DNA of 64,000 nucleotides, taken from Alkalibacter mobilis. Lineage in GTDB: Bacteria; Bacillota; Clostridia; Eubacteriales; Alkalibacteraceae. The notes under the pieces are model-generated. The model saw only the letters and a list, made by a program, of their open reading frames with translations, made no database searches and was not told the DNA's origin. The stretch is from positions 39,485-103,484 of the forward strand of contig NZ_JADNRK010000008.1 of NCBI RefSeq assembly GCF_015594845.1. Direction: 5' to 3'. Numbering within the stretch: position 1 is the stretch's first letter; each line of letters starts with the position of its first letter. The position numbers were made by a program, and so were the translations under genes. Shown here in pieces: positions 20,919-30,036 of the stretch.

Positions 20919-21012
20919 TAAGCTCTCCTATACTCTTTAATTGCACAACACTCCTTATTATCTCATTAATGGGTTCAAAAATAAAGAGTTCACAGTCGCT
21001 GAATTTCAGAAT

Positions 21013-21041
21013 TTGATTTCTTTATAAAAATCTGGTATAAA
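21013..21041 (+). promoter_or_regulatory. sigma-A promoter of deoD
   Basis: TTGATT, 17-nt spacer, TATAAA, followed about 20 nt later by an AAGGGGG site and the deoD ATG. Confidence 0.75.
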
Positions 21042-21071
21042 AAAACTATAAACCAGAAGGGGGCTAAAAAA

Positions 21072-21770
21072 ATGACCGTACATATCGGCGCCAAAAAAGA
21101 TGAAATCGCAAAAACGGTTTTAATGCCCGGCGATCCGCTGAGGGCAAAGTTTATTGCCGAGAAATACTTAAAAGACTTCAAGCAGGTGACCTCCGTCAGA
21201 GGGATGCTGGGTTTTACCGGAATCTACAAGGGAAAGGAAATTTCCGTCATGGGATCCGGTATGGGCATGCCTTCCATGGGGATATACTCATTCGAGCTGT
21301 TCACCGAGTATGATGTGGACAATATCATCAGAGTTGGATCATGCGGTTCATTTCAGGAAGATGTGAAAGTCAGAGATGTGGTCATTGCCATGGGGGCGTG
21401 CACCAACAGCCGCTATGCTTCCCAGTACGACCTGCCCGGCACATTTTGCCCCACGGCAAGTTACAGCCTCTTGTCAAAAGCGGTTTCCGTTGCAGAAAAG
21501 TTGGATCTTCCCGTAAAAGTGGGGAATATTCTCTCCAGCGATATTTTTTACGATGACGATCCCGACTCATGGAAGAAATGGGCCCGTATGGGAGTCCTTG
21601 CTGTGGAAATGGAAGCTGCCGCACTTTACATGAATGCGGCAAAACTCAAAAAAAATGCACTGGTCATACTTACTGTAAGCGACAGTCTGGTCAGCGGAGA
21701 ATTGACGACTTCTGAAGAAAGAGAAAAAACATTTACCGACATGATGGAAATTGCATTGAATTTGGCATGA
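21072..21770 (+). CDS. deoD: purine nucleoside phosphorylase (DeoD type)
   Basis: Hexameric, trimer-type-independent low-Mr PNP: phosphorolysis of (deoxy)purine nucleosides. Signature stretches are MPGDPLRAKFIAEKYL, SGMGMPSMGIYSFEL, IRVGSCGSFQEDVKV and the ribose-binding VEMEAAALYMNA near the end. The catalytic Asp of the C-terminal loop is in TVSDSLVSGE. Monocistronic, with its own promoter and a strong terminator. It faces the divergently oriented AEC-mtnN-alr transcript. Confidence 0.95.
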   Translation: MTVHIGAKKDEIAKTVLMPGDPLRAKFIAEKYLKDFKQVTSVRGMLGFTGIYKGKEISVMGSGMGMPSMGIYSFELFTEYDVDNIIRVGSCGSFQEDVKVRDVVIAMGACTNSRYASQYDLPGTFCPTASYSLLSKAVSVAEKLDLPVKVGNILSSDIFYDDDPDSWKKWARMGVLAVEMEAAALYMNAAKLKKNALVILTVSDSLVSGELTTSEEREKTFTDMMEIALNLA

Positions 21771-21773
21771 TCA

Positions 21774-21798
21774 GACCCCGGGAATTTTCCCGGGGTTT
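21774..21798. terminator. bidirectional terminator between deoD and ABC ATPase
   Basis: ACCCCGGGAA/TTCCCGGGGT hairpin with a T run on the plus side. Confidence 0.88.
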
Positions 21799-21802
21799 TA
21801 AT

Positions 21803-22489
21803 TTATCTCTTGATATCCATTTCGATCCGTCCGTCTTTTACTTCCACTATCCTGTCCGCTTTTTCTGCGATCCTTCTATCGTGGGTTATTATCACAAACG
21901 TGGTCTCCAATTTTTCATTGATATCCCTTAATATTTTATAGACAGTCTCAGTTGACTCGGAGTCCAGGTTGCCCGTGGGCTCGTCGGCTAAAATTATATC
22001 CGGTTTGTTCATAAGCGCCCTGGCAATTGCAGTTCTCTGCTGTTGTCCACCTGACATGTTGTTTGCCATGTTTGTCTTTACTGCAGACAACCCCACCATG
22101 TCCATTATTTCGTTTGCCCTGTCCTCGATTTCTTTCGTGATTGGTCCTCCTTTGATCCTGTGGGGCATCAAAACATTTTCAAAAGACGTAAATTCAGGCA
22201 GAAGATAGTGAAATTGAAAAATGAATCCCAGTGTCTTGTTTCTTAGTACTGCCAGATCCTTTTTACCGAGAGCGCTGGTTTCATTTCCCCCGATGAAAAC
22301 TTTTCCCGAAGTGGGCTGATCAAGCGTGCCTATGATGTTCAACAATGTGCTCTTACCGCTGCCTGAAGCCCCAATGATGCTGTTAAAGCTTCCTTTTTCA
22401 AAGGACAGGTCGATATCGAAAAGGACCTGGGTTTTTATCTTTTCACCGTATACTTTATTTATTTTTTCCAATCTAATCATGTCAGCCAT
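21803..22489 (-). CDS. ABC transporter ATP-binding protein (MacB/LolD type)
   Basis: A 228-residue nucleotide-binding subunit. Walker A is GASGSGKST (about 40-48), the Q-loop is in FIFQFHYLLPEF, the signature is NMSGGQQQRTAIARAL and Walker B is IILADEPTGNLDS. The closest family is the LolD/MacB/FtsE exporters rather than nutrient importers. It overlaps the permease gene by 8 bp and completes a three-gene operon beginning with a cobalamin-binding protein. Translocated substrate unknown. Confidence 0.92.
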   Translation of the reverse strand: MADMIRLEKINKVYGEKIKTQVLFDIDLSFEKGSFNSIIGASGSGKSTLLNIIGTLDQPTSGKVFIGGNETSALGKKDLAVLRNKTLGFIFQFHYLLPEFTSFENVLMPHRIKGGPITKEIEDRANEIMDMVGLSAVKTNMANNMSGGQQQRTAIARALMNKPDIILADEPTGNLDSESTETVYKILRDINEKLETTFVIITHDRRIAEKADRIVEVKDGRIEMDIKR

Positions 22490-23636
22490 TTCTGATCACC
22501 TCTATGGGGTTAAGCTTCAATGACTTTCTTGCGGGAATTAGCGAAGCCAGTAAACAGGCCAGTACGGCTATCCCGCCGGAGAGTGCAATGAAACCGTAAT
22601 TTATGTAAAGTGCTATTATAGGGCTTCCGTCCGGATTGACGGCAAATTTTGTAAATGCCACTGATAGGCCCAATCCCAAGGCGACGCCCAATGCGGCGCC
22701 AAACACTCCAAGCAAAAGTCCTTGAACCAGAAAAATCCTGCTGGCTGTTCCGTCTTTTATCCCCATGGCTTTGAGTATACCGATCTCCTTTGATTTTTGC
22801 ATTACCGTTATGGCAAGTACACTGGATATCCCCAGTATTACCGATACCATCACGAATACCTGTATCATAATGCTGGAAATGCTTTGGCCGTTGAGCCCGC
22901 TTAGCAGTTCCTGATTTTGATCCTTCCAGTTTTCAACGACGATTTTTTCGTTGTCGATCAGTTCTTCTATTTGACCCCCGATGGTGTCCGCCAAGAATAC
23001 ATCTTCCACCTGCATTTCGATTGCAGTCACACTCTTATCCAAGCCAAACAGCTCCTGCGCAGTATCCAAAGTCGTCAAGATCCATGTTGCATTTATATTT
23101 GCCACTTTAAAATCAAAAAATCCGGATATCCGATATTTTTCCGTTTTCCCTTCAGCTGTAGCAAGTTCGATCTCTTCTCCAAGCGCTAGATCCAACTCAT
23201 CTTTCAAGGTCTCTCCCACCATTACTTCTCCCGGATCCGGCATGAAACCTTCCATTATTTTTTCGTTAAATGAGTATATGCCCTCCGCATCATCAAACTG
23301 AAACCCCCTTACCAATACCGAGTCTCCGCGGTCCTCTCCCAGAACAAATGCAGGACCATCCGCCGACGGGCTAAGAGCCCTTATGCCTTCTTGATTTTGT
23401 TCTATTTCATTGAATATCATTTCCCAATCCTCGATATTATTTTCTCCTCTTGCAGGTCTGACTGTGATCTGAGAAGAATTGCCAATGGTGGTGTCGACAA
23501 GATCCTTCTGCAATCCCTGTATCAAAAGGCCTATAAAGACCTGTACCGAGACGCCGATGGCAATACCTGCCACGATCAAGATGGTCTGACCCAGACTAAA
23601 GCGAAGAAACCTGGTTGCGATCTTAAATGAAAACAT
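22482..23636 (-). CDS. ABC transporter permease (MacB/FtsX family)
   Basis: 384-residue permease with one N-terminal membrane helix (TILIVAGIAIGVSVQVFIGLL), a large extracytoplasmic MacB-like periplasmic-core domain (about 45-240) and three C-terminal helices (VFVMVSVILGISSVLAITVMQ ...). The conserved FtsX box KSKEIGILKAMG is present. This type works as a mechanotransmission exporter or lipoprotein/peptide mover. Its ATG directly abuts the TAA of the B12-binding gene. Confidence 0.9.
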   Translation of the reverse strand: MFSFKIATRFLRFSLGQTILIVAGIAIGVSVQVFIGLLIQGLQKDLVDTTIGNSSQITVRPARGENNIEDWEMIFNEIEQNQEGIRALSPSADGPAFVLGEDRGDSVLVRGFQFDDAEGIYSFNEKIMEGFMPDPGEVMVGETLKDELDLALGEEIELATAEGKTEKYRISGFFDFKVANINATWILTTLDTAQELFGLDKSVTAIEMQVEDVFLADTIGGQIEELIDNEKIVVENWKDQNQELLSGLNGQSISSIMIQVFVMVSVILGISSVLAITVMQKSKEIGILKAMGIKDGTASRIFLVQGLLLGVFGAALGVALGLGLSVAFTKFAVNPDGSPIIALYINYGFIALSGGIAVLACLLASLIPARKSLKLNPIEVIRNG

Positions 23637-24293
23637 TTAATATTCGCCCCCTTCCAAAAGGTTTTTCAGCTCATTAAAGCTCGACACATAGCCATCCACG
23701 TTGAAATCCTTTTTGATGTCATCCACCTTGGTGAATCCATATCCACCTACAAAAATTTTAAGGTTTTCATCACATTTTTCTCTCATCATATCGATGGTTT
23801 TCTTTGCTGAAACCAAGTTATAGGGATTAGTCACGCTGATTGCAATTGCATTTAAATTCAAATGCTCAGCGACGCGGATAAATTCGTCCTTCGGAGTGCT
23901 GTTTCCTACAAATACCACATCCCAATTCAGTAATGTAAAATAATCCGACACTATCCTGGCTCCCATGTCGTGATACTCCCCATCGGGGCATATCACCGCC
24001 ACCTTTTTGTCAGGTGGAGTTGAATGATTTTTGCTCCTTTCAGCGAGCACCCGAGAATACAATGACTCGATGATCGTCCTGGCTATTCCGCTTCTTACAT
24101 GTTCTCTCCAGACACACAGATTCTTTTCGTCATTGTGGCATTCAATAGAGTTCATGGTCCTTGCCAAAATTTCTTCATAAAATTCCACAATGGTGACTCT
24201 ATGCTTGTCGATCAAAGCAAGTGCAAATTCGATCGCTTCGTTCTTTGATTCAGTTTCAATAAGTTCCCTGAATTTGTTGTAGAATGCTTCCAT
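23637..24293 (-). CDS. cobalamin (B12)-binding domain protein
   Basis: Helical cap domain (about 5-90) with the WREHVRSGIARTIIE segment, then a Rossmann-like B12-binding domain with VICPDGEYHDMGARIVSDYF, where the His is the expected cobalt ligand. The GGYGF stretch follows near the end. No MerR, methyltransferase or kinase domain is attached. It resembles the sensory half of CarH/LitR-type proteins, or a corrinoid carrier. I prefer ATG at 24293 with AGGTGG upstream, because a TATACT box at 24329-24334 leaves almost no leader for the ATG at 24320. It is first in an operon with a MacB-like ABC exporter. Confidence 0.83.
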   Translation of the reverse strand: MEAFYNKFRELIETESKNEAIEFALALIDKHRVTIVEFYEEILARTMNSIECHNDEKNLCVWREHVRSGIARTIIESLYSRVLAERSKNHSTPPDKKVAVICPDGEYHDMGARIVSDYFTLLNWDVVFVGNSTPKDEFIRVAEHLNLNAIAISVTNPYNLVSAKKTIDMMREKCDENLKIFVGGYGFTKVDDIKKDFNVDGYVSSFNELKNLLEGGEY

Positions 24294-24464
24294 TCTCTGT
24301 CCCACCTTTCCTTTTGCCATCGTAAACTAGTATAAACTTACCCTGTGTTTTTAAAATTCAAACCCGGGTCAGTAATTAAATTAATATGTTTTTAATATTG
24401 GGATAATGGGTATCTAATGGTTTGAGGATACAATTGAAACAAATATTAAAAGGGGATGTAAAAT

Positions 24465-24695
24465 ATGAAAAAGTTATACAAAAACAAGGCCGACGGAATG
24501 ATATCAGGAGTATGTCAGGGCGTGGCCGAGTATTTTGACATAGATCCTTCCCTGGTAAGGATCGTCTGGGCGGTTTCTTTTTTCTGGGGAGGCATAGGCT
24601 TGTTTCTCTACATAATCATGGCCTTGATCCTACCGGATAAAAGCACACTTGATTTTACCGACTACAAGGTAAAACCACTGGATGATGAACAATAA
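24465..24695 (+). CDS. PspC-domain small membrane protein
   Basis: 76-residue protein with the PspC domain: KKLYKNKADGMISGVCQGVAEYFDIDPSLVRIVW, then a hydrophobic segment (about 38-58, FFWGGIGLFLYIIMALILP). PspC proteins act in envelope stress responses, often via PspA. No pspA or sensor is adjacent. AAGGGGATG serves as ribosome site. A strong terminator follows. Confidence 0.9.
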   Translation: MKKLYKNKADGMISGVCQGVAEYFDIDPSLVRIVWAVSFFWGGIGLFLYIIMALILPDKSTLDFTDYKVKPLDDEQ

Positions 24696-24704
24696 TAAAA
24701 CATA

Positions 24705-24730
24705 AGAGCCGGATCATGTGATCCGGCTCT
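24705..24730. terminator. bidirectional terminator between PspC and phosphohexomutase genes
   Basis: AGAGCCGGATCA-TG-TGATCCGGCTCT near-perfect palindrome. Confidence 0.85.
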
Positions 24731-24768
24731 CTATATGTCTGACTTTTGTCAGATACATACTACTCGAT

Positions 24769-26241
24769 TTACATTGTCAGTTTTGAAAATCTTTTCAAAA
24801 ATTCTTCCATTTTTGCTTTTATCACATTGCATCCGCCTTCAATGTCAGATTCAACATTTACAGCCATAACAGGATCGTGAAGAGAAAGTCTGATCAAAAC
24901 CCAACCTTCTTCTTTAGAACAATTTACCCTTACTCCCTCATAATTGGGCTCCACCAAGGTCCATCCTTCAACTGTCTCTACATAGGATCTGAATTCATCC
25001 AAAACCGAATTGCCGTAGGCCTTGAAATCTTCCTCCTTGATTTTCAATCTGAACTCCAAATCTTCCAAAGGTTCTTTAAGGTCGGATATCAAGTCTACCA
25101 AGGTTTTTCCCTGTTCCTTGAGCTTGGCGAATTTTATCAGAACTTTTGTCACCAGATACGCTCCGTCGTCAAGGAAGTAGTTTTCCTTGAAAGCGCAGTG
25201 TCCGCTGGTTTCCATGGCCAAATGGCTGTCTGTTCCTTCATTGTTCAACCTTATGGATTCATTGATGACATTTTTGTATCCTCTCTGGAATCTGTGGTGC
25301 TTGCCTCCCAGGCTTTCAATAAAGTCTGTTAGCCCTTTTGAAGTTATGGAATCCGTTACGATGGTGGTTCCCGGATCATCTTCCAAAACTATGGCAGACA
25401 TCAATGCCACCAGGGCATTTCTGTTGATGGATCTTCCCGAACCGTCAACCACTGCCGCACGGTCCACATCCGTATCAAATATTATTCCAAGATCCGCGCC
25501 ACTTGTGATGACCGCATTTTGAATAGCATCCATGGCCTTTTGATTTTCAGGGTTGGGTTCATGATTTGGAAAATTCCCGTCGGGCTCCAGAAATACACTT
25601 CCTTGCGTATCTGCTCCCAATGGTTGAAGCACTTTCTCCGCAAAAAATCCTCCCGCGCCATTTCCAGCATCAAGAACGATCTTGTTTCCCTGGAATGGTT
25701 TTTGCATACCGGTTTTTTCTCTGATCAAATCTACAAGACCCTGCGCATATCTGCTGATAAAGTCGAATTCCACTATCTCGCCGGTCTCTTTGTCGTCAAA
25801 AGTCAAATTTTCCGCCAATTCTAAAATTTCCGTTATATCTTTTTTATCGGCTCCGCCTTCTTTAGTAAAGAACTTTAGCCCGTTTCTGTTAAAAGGCAGG
25901 TGACTGGCAGTGATCATTATCCCGCCGTCTCCATCGACCACATCGTCTTTTGTAGCCATGAACATTGCAGGGGTCGAAGCCATTTTGCAATCATATACTT
26001 TTCCACCAAGAAGATATATCCCTTCAGTCACACCTTTTAAAATTGCCGGACCGGACAATCTGCTGTCCATCCCCACGGCTACTTTAAGTTTGTTCTTTCC
26101 AGTTTTCTTTTTCAGCCAGATATAAAATGCTCCGCTGATTTTTTTTGCTATTTCCGGAGTAAGATTTACTTCCTCGCCGACTATTCCTTCCAATGCAACT
26201 CCTCGTACATCCGAACCATTTTGAAGTTTCGCAAGACTCAT
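24769..26241 (-). CDS. phosphomannomutase/phosphoglucomutase
   Basis: Four-domain alpha-D-phosphohexomutase (490 residues) interconverting 1- and 6-phosphates of glucose or mannose. The phosphoserine loop is MITASHLPFNRNGLKFF, the metal-binding loop IIFDTDVDRAAVVD, and the sugar-specificity loop METSGHCAFKENYF. The C-terminal domain 4 holds the phosphate site (EGWVLIRLS). The N-terminal LQNGSDVRG lies near residue 10. Substrate preference between Man and Glc cannot be fixed from these motifs. ATG with GAGGAATG upstream. Confidence 0.9.
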   Translation of the reverse strand: MSLAKLQNGSDVRGVALEGIVGEEVNLTPEIAKKISGAFYIWLKKKTGKNKLKVAVGMDSRLSGPAILKGVTEGIYLLGGKVYDCKMASTPAMFMATKDDVVDGDGGIMITASHLPFNRNGLKFFTKEGGADKKDITEILELAENLTFDDKETGEIVEFDFISRYAQGLVDLIREKTGMQKPFQGNKIVLDAGNGAGGFFAEKVLQPLGADTQGSVFLEPDGNFPNHEPNPENQKAMDAIQNAVITSGADLGIIFDTDVDRAAVVDGSGRSINRNALVALMSAIVLEDDPGTTIVTDSITSKGLTDFIESLGGKHHRFQRGYKNVINESIRLNNEGTDSHLAMETSGHCAFKENYFLDDGAYLVTKVLIKFAKLKEQGKTLVDLISDLKEPLEDLEFRLKIKEEDFKAYGNSVLDEFRSYVETVEGWTLVEPNYEGVRVNCSKEEGWVLIRLSLHDPVMAVNVESDIEGGCNVIKAKMEEFLKRFSKLTM

Positions 26242-26347
26242 GGTATCATTCCTCTCGATTGGTTTATAATTGTATTATATAACGTTTGCAGTATTATTCA
26301 AACGTGAATACGGTTTCATTTTTTCACGGGCAAGTTATTTTTTTCTC

Positions 26348-26376
26348 TTGACAGCAATTTAACATGATGTTAGTAT
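26348..26376 (+). promoter_or_regulatory. sigma-A promoter of the rib operon
   Basis: TTGACA, 17-nt spacer, TAGTAT, about 20 nt before the FMN aptamer. Confidence 0.8.
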
Positions 26377-26394
26377 TTAATCAATTGAATATCA

Positions 26395-26502
26395 ATCTTC
26401 GGGGCAGGGTGTGATTCCCTACCGGCGGTAAAAGTCCGCGAGCCTAACGGCTGATCTGGTGCAATTCCAGAACCGACAGTATAGTCTGGATGAGAGAAGG
26501 TT
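26395..26502 (+). ncRNA. FMN riboswitch (RFN element)
   Basis: Canonical conserved blocks in order: CTTCGGGGCAGGGTG, ATTCCCTACCGGCGGT, AGTCCGCGAGC, GATCTGGTGCAATTCCAG AACCGACAGTATAGTCTGGATG and GAGAGAAGG closing the P1 stem. It precedes ribD and ends before a terminator, so FMN should cause premature termination. Confidence 0.98.
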
Positions 26503-26553
26503 TGTATAGAAGGTCAAAAATGCGTTATTGCACTACGCCTCTTGCGAATATTT

Positions 26554-26593
26554 AGCTTCGAAGTTAATTTCTTCGAAGCTTTTTTATTTTTTT
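26554..26593 (+). terminator. FMN-controlled terminator of the rib leader
   Basis: AGCTTCGAAG-loop-CTTCGAAGCT stem plus a 13-nt T-rich tail, directly before the ribD ribosome site. Confidence 0.88.
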
Positions 26594-26605
26594 AAGGAGG
26601 AGACC

Positions 26606-27709
26606 ATGAACAGGGATTTTATGAAAAGGGCCCTTGAAATAGCAGCTTTGGGCGTGGGCAAAGTCAACCCCAACCCTTTGGTCGGAGCTGTAATCGTCAA
26701 GGACGATAAAATAATAGGCGAAGGCTATCATCAAGTTTTTGGCGGCAATCATGCGGAGATCAACGCTATTGCAAGTGCAAATGGATCTTTGGCCGGCTCA
26801 AGCATGTACGTCACTTTAGAACCGTGCTCACACTACGGAAAAACGCCACCGTGCGTCAATGCCATTATGGAAAACGGGATAAGGGAAGTGTACGTGGCCA
26901 TGGAGGATCCAAATCCGTTGGTTGCAGGAAACGGTCTGAAAATTTTAAAGGAAAACGGCGTTTTGGTCCATACGGGCCTGATGAAAGAAGAAGCCTTAAG
27001 GCTCAACGAAGTTTTTGTCAAATTCATTACCACGTCAACTCCCTTTTGCGTCATGAAGACCGCCATGACCTTAGACGGAAAAATTGCATGCCATACGGGA
27101 GATTCAAAATGGATAACCAATGAAAAATCAAGGCGCTTCGTGCACGAATTGCGCAATAAATATTTGGGTATCATGGTCGGCGTCGGCACAGTTTTGACCG
27201 ACGACCCTTCACTGACCTGCAGATTGGAAAAAAACGCAAGGCAACCCCGAAGAATAATCGTGGACTCCAATCTCAGGATCCCCCTTCATTCCAAGGTCCT
27301 GAACGATGAACAAGCAAATCTGACGATCGTGGCCACTCTTAAAGAAACCGATACAGATAAAGTCAGAGCCATCGAATCAAAAGGCGCCAAGGTAATATTT
27401 GTCAAAGCTATGGATGGAAAAATCGACCTTAAGGACCTGATGTTCCTTCTGGGCAAGGAAAATATCGACGGAATTCTTTTGGAAGGCGGAGGGACGCTTA
27501 ACTTCAGCGCACTTAAGTCCGGAATAGTCGATCGGGTCATGAGCTTCATTGCACCAAAAATAGTCGGAGGTGCTTCTGCGCCAACGCCTGTCGAAGGCAG
27601 GGGGATCGATTTGATGAACGATGCCATACAGCTGGAAAATATAAGAACAGAAATATTTGATGAAGATTTTCTGATCATCGGGGAGGTTAAAAAATGTTTA
27701 CAGGATTGA
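26606..27709 (+). CDS. ribD: bifunctional pyrimidine deaminase/reductase RibD
   Basis: Catalyses deamination then reduction of the GTP cyclohydrolase II product in riboflavin synthesis. The N-terminal deaminase (about 1-145) has the zinc motif HAEINAIA and EPCSHYGKTPPC. The C-terminal reductase has KTAMTLDGKIA and LLEGGGTLN. ATG 26606 follows AAGGAGG; a longer reading runs back through the terminator and is rejected. It overlaps ribE by 16 bp. Confidence 0.97.
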   Translation: MNRDFMKRALEIAALGVGKVNPNPLVGAVIVKDDKIIGEGYHQVFGGNHAEINAIASANGSLAGSSMYVTLEPCSHYGKTPPCVNAIMENGIREVYVAMEDPNPLVAGNGLKILKENGVLVHTGLMKEEALRLNEVFVKFITTSTPFCVMKTAMTLDGKIACHTGDSKWITNEKSRRFVHELRNKYLGIMVGVGTVLTDDPSLTCRLEKNARQPRRIIVDSNLRIPLHSKVLNDEQANLTIVATLKETDTDKVRAIESKGAKVIFVKAMDGKIDLKDLMFLLGKENIDGILLEGGGTLNFSALKSGIVDRVMSFIAPKIVGGASAPTPVEGRGIDLMNDAIQLENIRTEIFDEDFLIIGEVKKCLQD

Positions 27710-28329
27710 TCGAAGAAATCGGTGAAATAATTGAAATCAAACGAGGCACCAGTTCCGCAAGGATGAAGATCCGTGCCGAAAAGGTTTTAGAAGACGTAAA
27801 AAAAGGTGACAGCATCGCTGTAAACGGCATCTGCCTGACTGTCACATCTTTTGACAAAACTTGTTTTTATGTAGACGTCATGCCCGAGACTCTTAGAAGA
27901 AGCAGCCTTAAAGATGTCCAAGGGACCGGGAAGGTGAATCTTGAAAGAGCCATGTTGATGGGCGGACGCTTTGGCGGACATATCGTTTCAGGCCACATTG
28001 ACGGCACCGGCAGGATAATATCAAAGATCCGTGAGGATAACGCTGTACGGATAAAGATCCAAGCCGAAGAAAACCTGCTGAAATACATAATCAACAAGGG
28101 CAGCGTGGCCTTGGACGGAGTGAGTCTTACCGTGGCTTCCCTGGGCGGCGAATGGTTTGAAGTTTCCATCATACCCTTGACGGGAGAAGATACCATTTTA
28201 TTGAACAAGCGGCTGGGGGACTTGGTAAACATCGAATGCGACCAACTGGGAAAATATGTGGAAAGACTGATGGGTTTTAAAAAAGAGAATGTTTTAGATC
28301 TGAATTATCTGATCGAAAACGGATTTTAA
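27694..28329 (+). CDS. ribE: riboflavin synthase, alpha subunit
   Basis: Dismutates two 6,7-dimethyl-8-ribityllumazines to riboflavin. It starts [18 protein letters not shown], the conserved N-terminus, and shows the two-lobed internal repeat ([15 protein letters not shown] and [31 protein letters not shown]). 211 residues, full length. The C-terminal trimerisation helix KYVERLMGF is present. Confidence 0.96.
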   Translation: MFTGLIEEIGEIIEIKRGTSSARMKIRAEKVLEDVKKGDSIAVNGICLTVTSFDKTCFYVDVMPETLRRSSLKDVQGTGKVNLERAMLMGGRFGGHIVSGHIDGTGRIISKIREDNAVRIKIQAEENLLKYIINKGSVALDGVSLTVASLGGEWFEVSIIPLTGEDTILLNKRLGDLVNIECDQLGKYVERLMGFKKENVLDLNYLIENGF

Positions 28330-28364
28330 ATTTAAATATAAAGAAAATTTCAAGGAGGAAAATT

Positions 28365-29555
28365 ATGAAATTCAATACTATTGAAGAAGCTTTGGAAGAT
28401 ATAAGGGCAGGAAAAATGATCGTCGTTGTAGACGATGAGGACAGAGAAAACGAAGGCGATCTTTTAATGGCTGCAGAGAAGGTCACGCCTGAAGCCATAA
28501 ACTTTATGGCGACCCACGGACGGGGTTTGATTTGCACCCCAATGGAAAAACAGAGATTAAAAGATTTGGGAATAACTCAAATGATCCACAACGTTTCCGA
28601 CCCTAAGGAAACCGCATTCACCGAAACTGTTGATGCCATAGGCACTACTACAGGTATTTCTGCCGGAGAGCGGGCATTTACCATACAAAAACTTCTTGCT
28701 GCCGATACAAAGCCCCAAGATTTTACAAAACCCGGACACGTGCTACCACTCGCTGCACAGGACGGCGGAGTATTGGTTAGGATGGGCCACACTGAAGCGG
28801 CCATCGATTTGCCAAGACTTGCAGGTCTTTATCCTGCAGGAGTTATCTGCGAAATCATGAACGACGACGGAACAATGGCAAGAATCCCCGATTTGGAGCA
28901 CTACATCAAAAAGCACGATTTAAAAATCGTCACCATCGCCGATTTGATTGCCTACCGAAAGATCAATGACTCCCTGGTTGAACGAGTGACCGAAGCCAAA
29001 ATGCCCACCCGTAACGGAGAATTTACGGTGATCGGATACAGACATAAAATCACAGGTGAAGAACACATAGCTCTGGTCAAAGGTGACATAGCCAATACAG
29101 ATCCCGTGTTGACAAGAGTACATTCCGAGTGTCTTACAGGAGAGGTTTTCGGTTCTCTAAGATGCGACTGCAAGGATCAATTCGATGCGGCGGCCAGAAT
29201 GATTGAAAAAGAAGGAACTGGAGTTTTGGTTTATCTTCGCCAGGAAGGCAGGGGCATTGGACTTCTCAACAAGCTTAAGGCCTACGCCTTGCAGGACGAA
29301 GGGCTCGATACGGTTGAAGCCAACGTGGCTCTTGGCTTTGCACCAGACTTAAGGGATTATCATACAGGGGTGCAGATTTTAAAAGACCTGGGTGTAAAAA
29401 ACATCAAACTGATGACCAACAATCCGGAAAAAATAGCCAATGTAAGCTGCTATGGGATAAATGTGGTGGAAAGGGTTCCAATTGTAATTGAGTGCAACAC
29501 CAACAACGAGAAGTACCTTAAAGTAAAAGAAGAAAAAATGGGACACATATTTTAA
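28365..29555 (+). CDS. ribBA: fused DHBP synthase / GTP cyclohydrolase II
   Basis: The N-terminal half (about 1-200) makes 3,4-dihydroxy-2-butanone 4-phosphate: motifs [19 protein letters not shown] and GHTEAAIDL. The C-terminal half (about 205-396) is GTP cyclohydrolase II with zinc ligands in [19 protein letters not shown] and the active-site [12 protein letters not shown]. Both motif sets look intact. AAGGAGG precedes the ATG. Confidence 0.97.
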   Translation: MKFNTIEEALEDIRAGKMIVVVDDEDRENEGDLLMAAEKVTPEAINFMATHGRGLICTPMEKQRLKDLGITQMIHNVSDPKETAFTETVDAIGTTTGISAGERAFTIQKLLAADTKPQDFTKPGHVLPLAAQDGGVLVRMGHTEAAIDLPRLAGLYPAGVICEIMNDDGTMARIPDLEHYIKKHDLKIVTIADLIAYRKINDSLVERVTEAKMPTRNGEFTVIGYRHKITGEEHIALVKGDIANTDPVLTRVHSECLTGEVFGSLRCDCKDQFDAAARMIEKEGTGVLVYLRQEGRGIGLLNKLKAYALQDEGLDTVEANVALGFAPDLRDYHTGVQILKDLGVKNIKLMTNNPEKIANVSCYGINVVERVPIVIECNTNNEKYLKVKEEKMGHIF

Positions 29556-29572
29556 ATTAGGAGGAATTGAAG

Positions 29573-30034
29573 ATGAAGGTTTTTGAAGGAAAATTAATAT
29601 CAGAGAAAAGCAATTACGGTATCGTGGTCGGTAGATTCAATGAATTTATCGGTTCAAAGCTACTGTCCGGAGCTATTGACGGACTTGTAAGACACGGTGC
29701 AGAAGAAGAAAACATCCACGTAGCTTGGGTTCCCGGTGCTTATGAGATCCCTCTGGCTGCAAAAAAGATGGCCAAATCCGGAAGATACGATGCGGTGATC
29801 ACCCTTGGAGCGGTGATAAGAGGATCCACCCCTCATTTTGATTTCGTCGCAAACGAAGTGTCAAAGGGAGTTGCCAGCGTTTCTCTTGAAAGCGATATCC
29901 CCGTAGTTTTTGGAGTACTGACTACAGATTCCATCGAACAGGCCATTGAACGCGCAGGCACCAAAGCGGGAAACAAAGGGTACGAAGCGGCGGTCACTGC
30001 GATTGAGATGGTCAATCTTTTAAAAGAAATATAA
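29573..30034 (+). CDS. ribH: 6,7-dimethyl-8-ribityllumazine synthase
   Basis: Joins DHBP with the ribityl pyrimidine to form lumazine. It contains [40 protein letters not shown] and the expected [13 protein letters not shown]. The ATG at 29573 has GGAGG at eight bases. 153 residues, a typical capsid-forming subunit. Confidence 0.97.
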   Translation: MKVFEGKLISEKSNYGIVVGRFNEFIGSKLLSGAIDGLVRHGAEEENIHVAWVPGAYEIPLAAKKMAKSGRYDAVITLGAVIRGSTPHFDFVANEVSKGVASVSLESDIPVVFGVLTTDSIEQAIERAGTKAGNKGYEAAVTAIEMVNLLKEI

Positions 30035-30036
30035 AC

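Noticed and set aside
24294..24320. Upstream ATG for the B12-binding protein
   Set aside because: It would be nearly leaderless relative to the TATACT box and lacks a ribosome site; the internal ATG has AGGTGG.
26528..26605. N-terminal extension of RibD
   Set aside because: It would translate through the riboswitch terminator; the ATG at 26606 has AAGGAGG and matches the family N-terminus.
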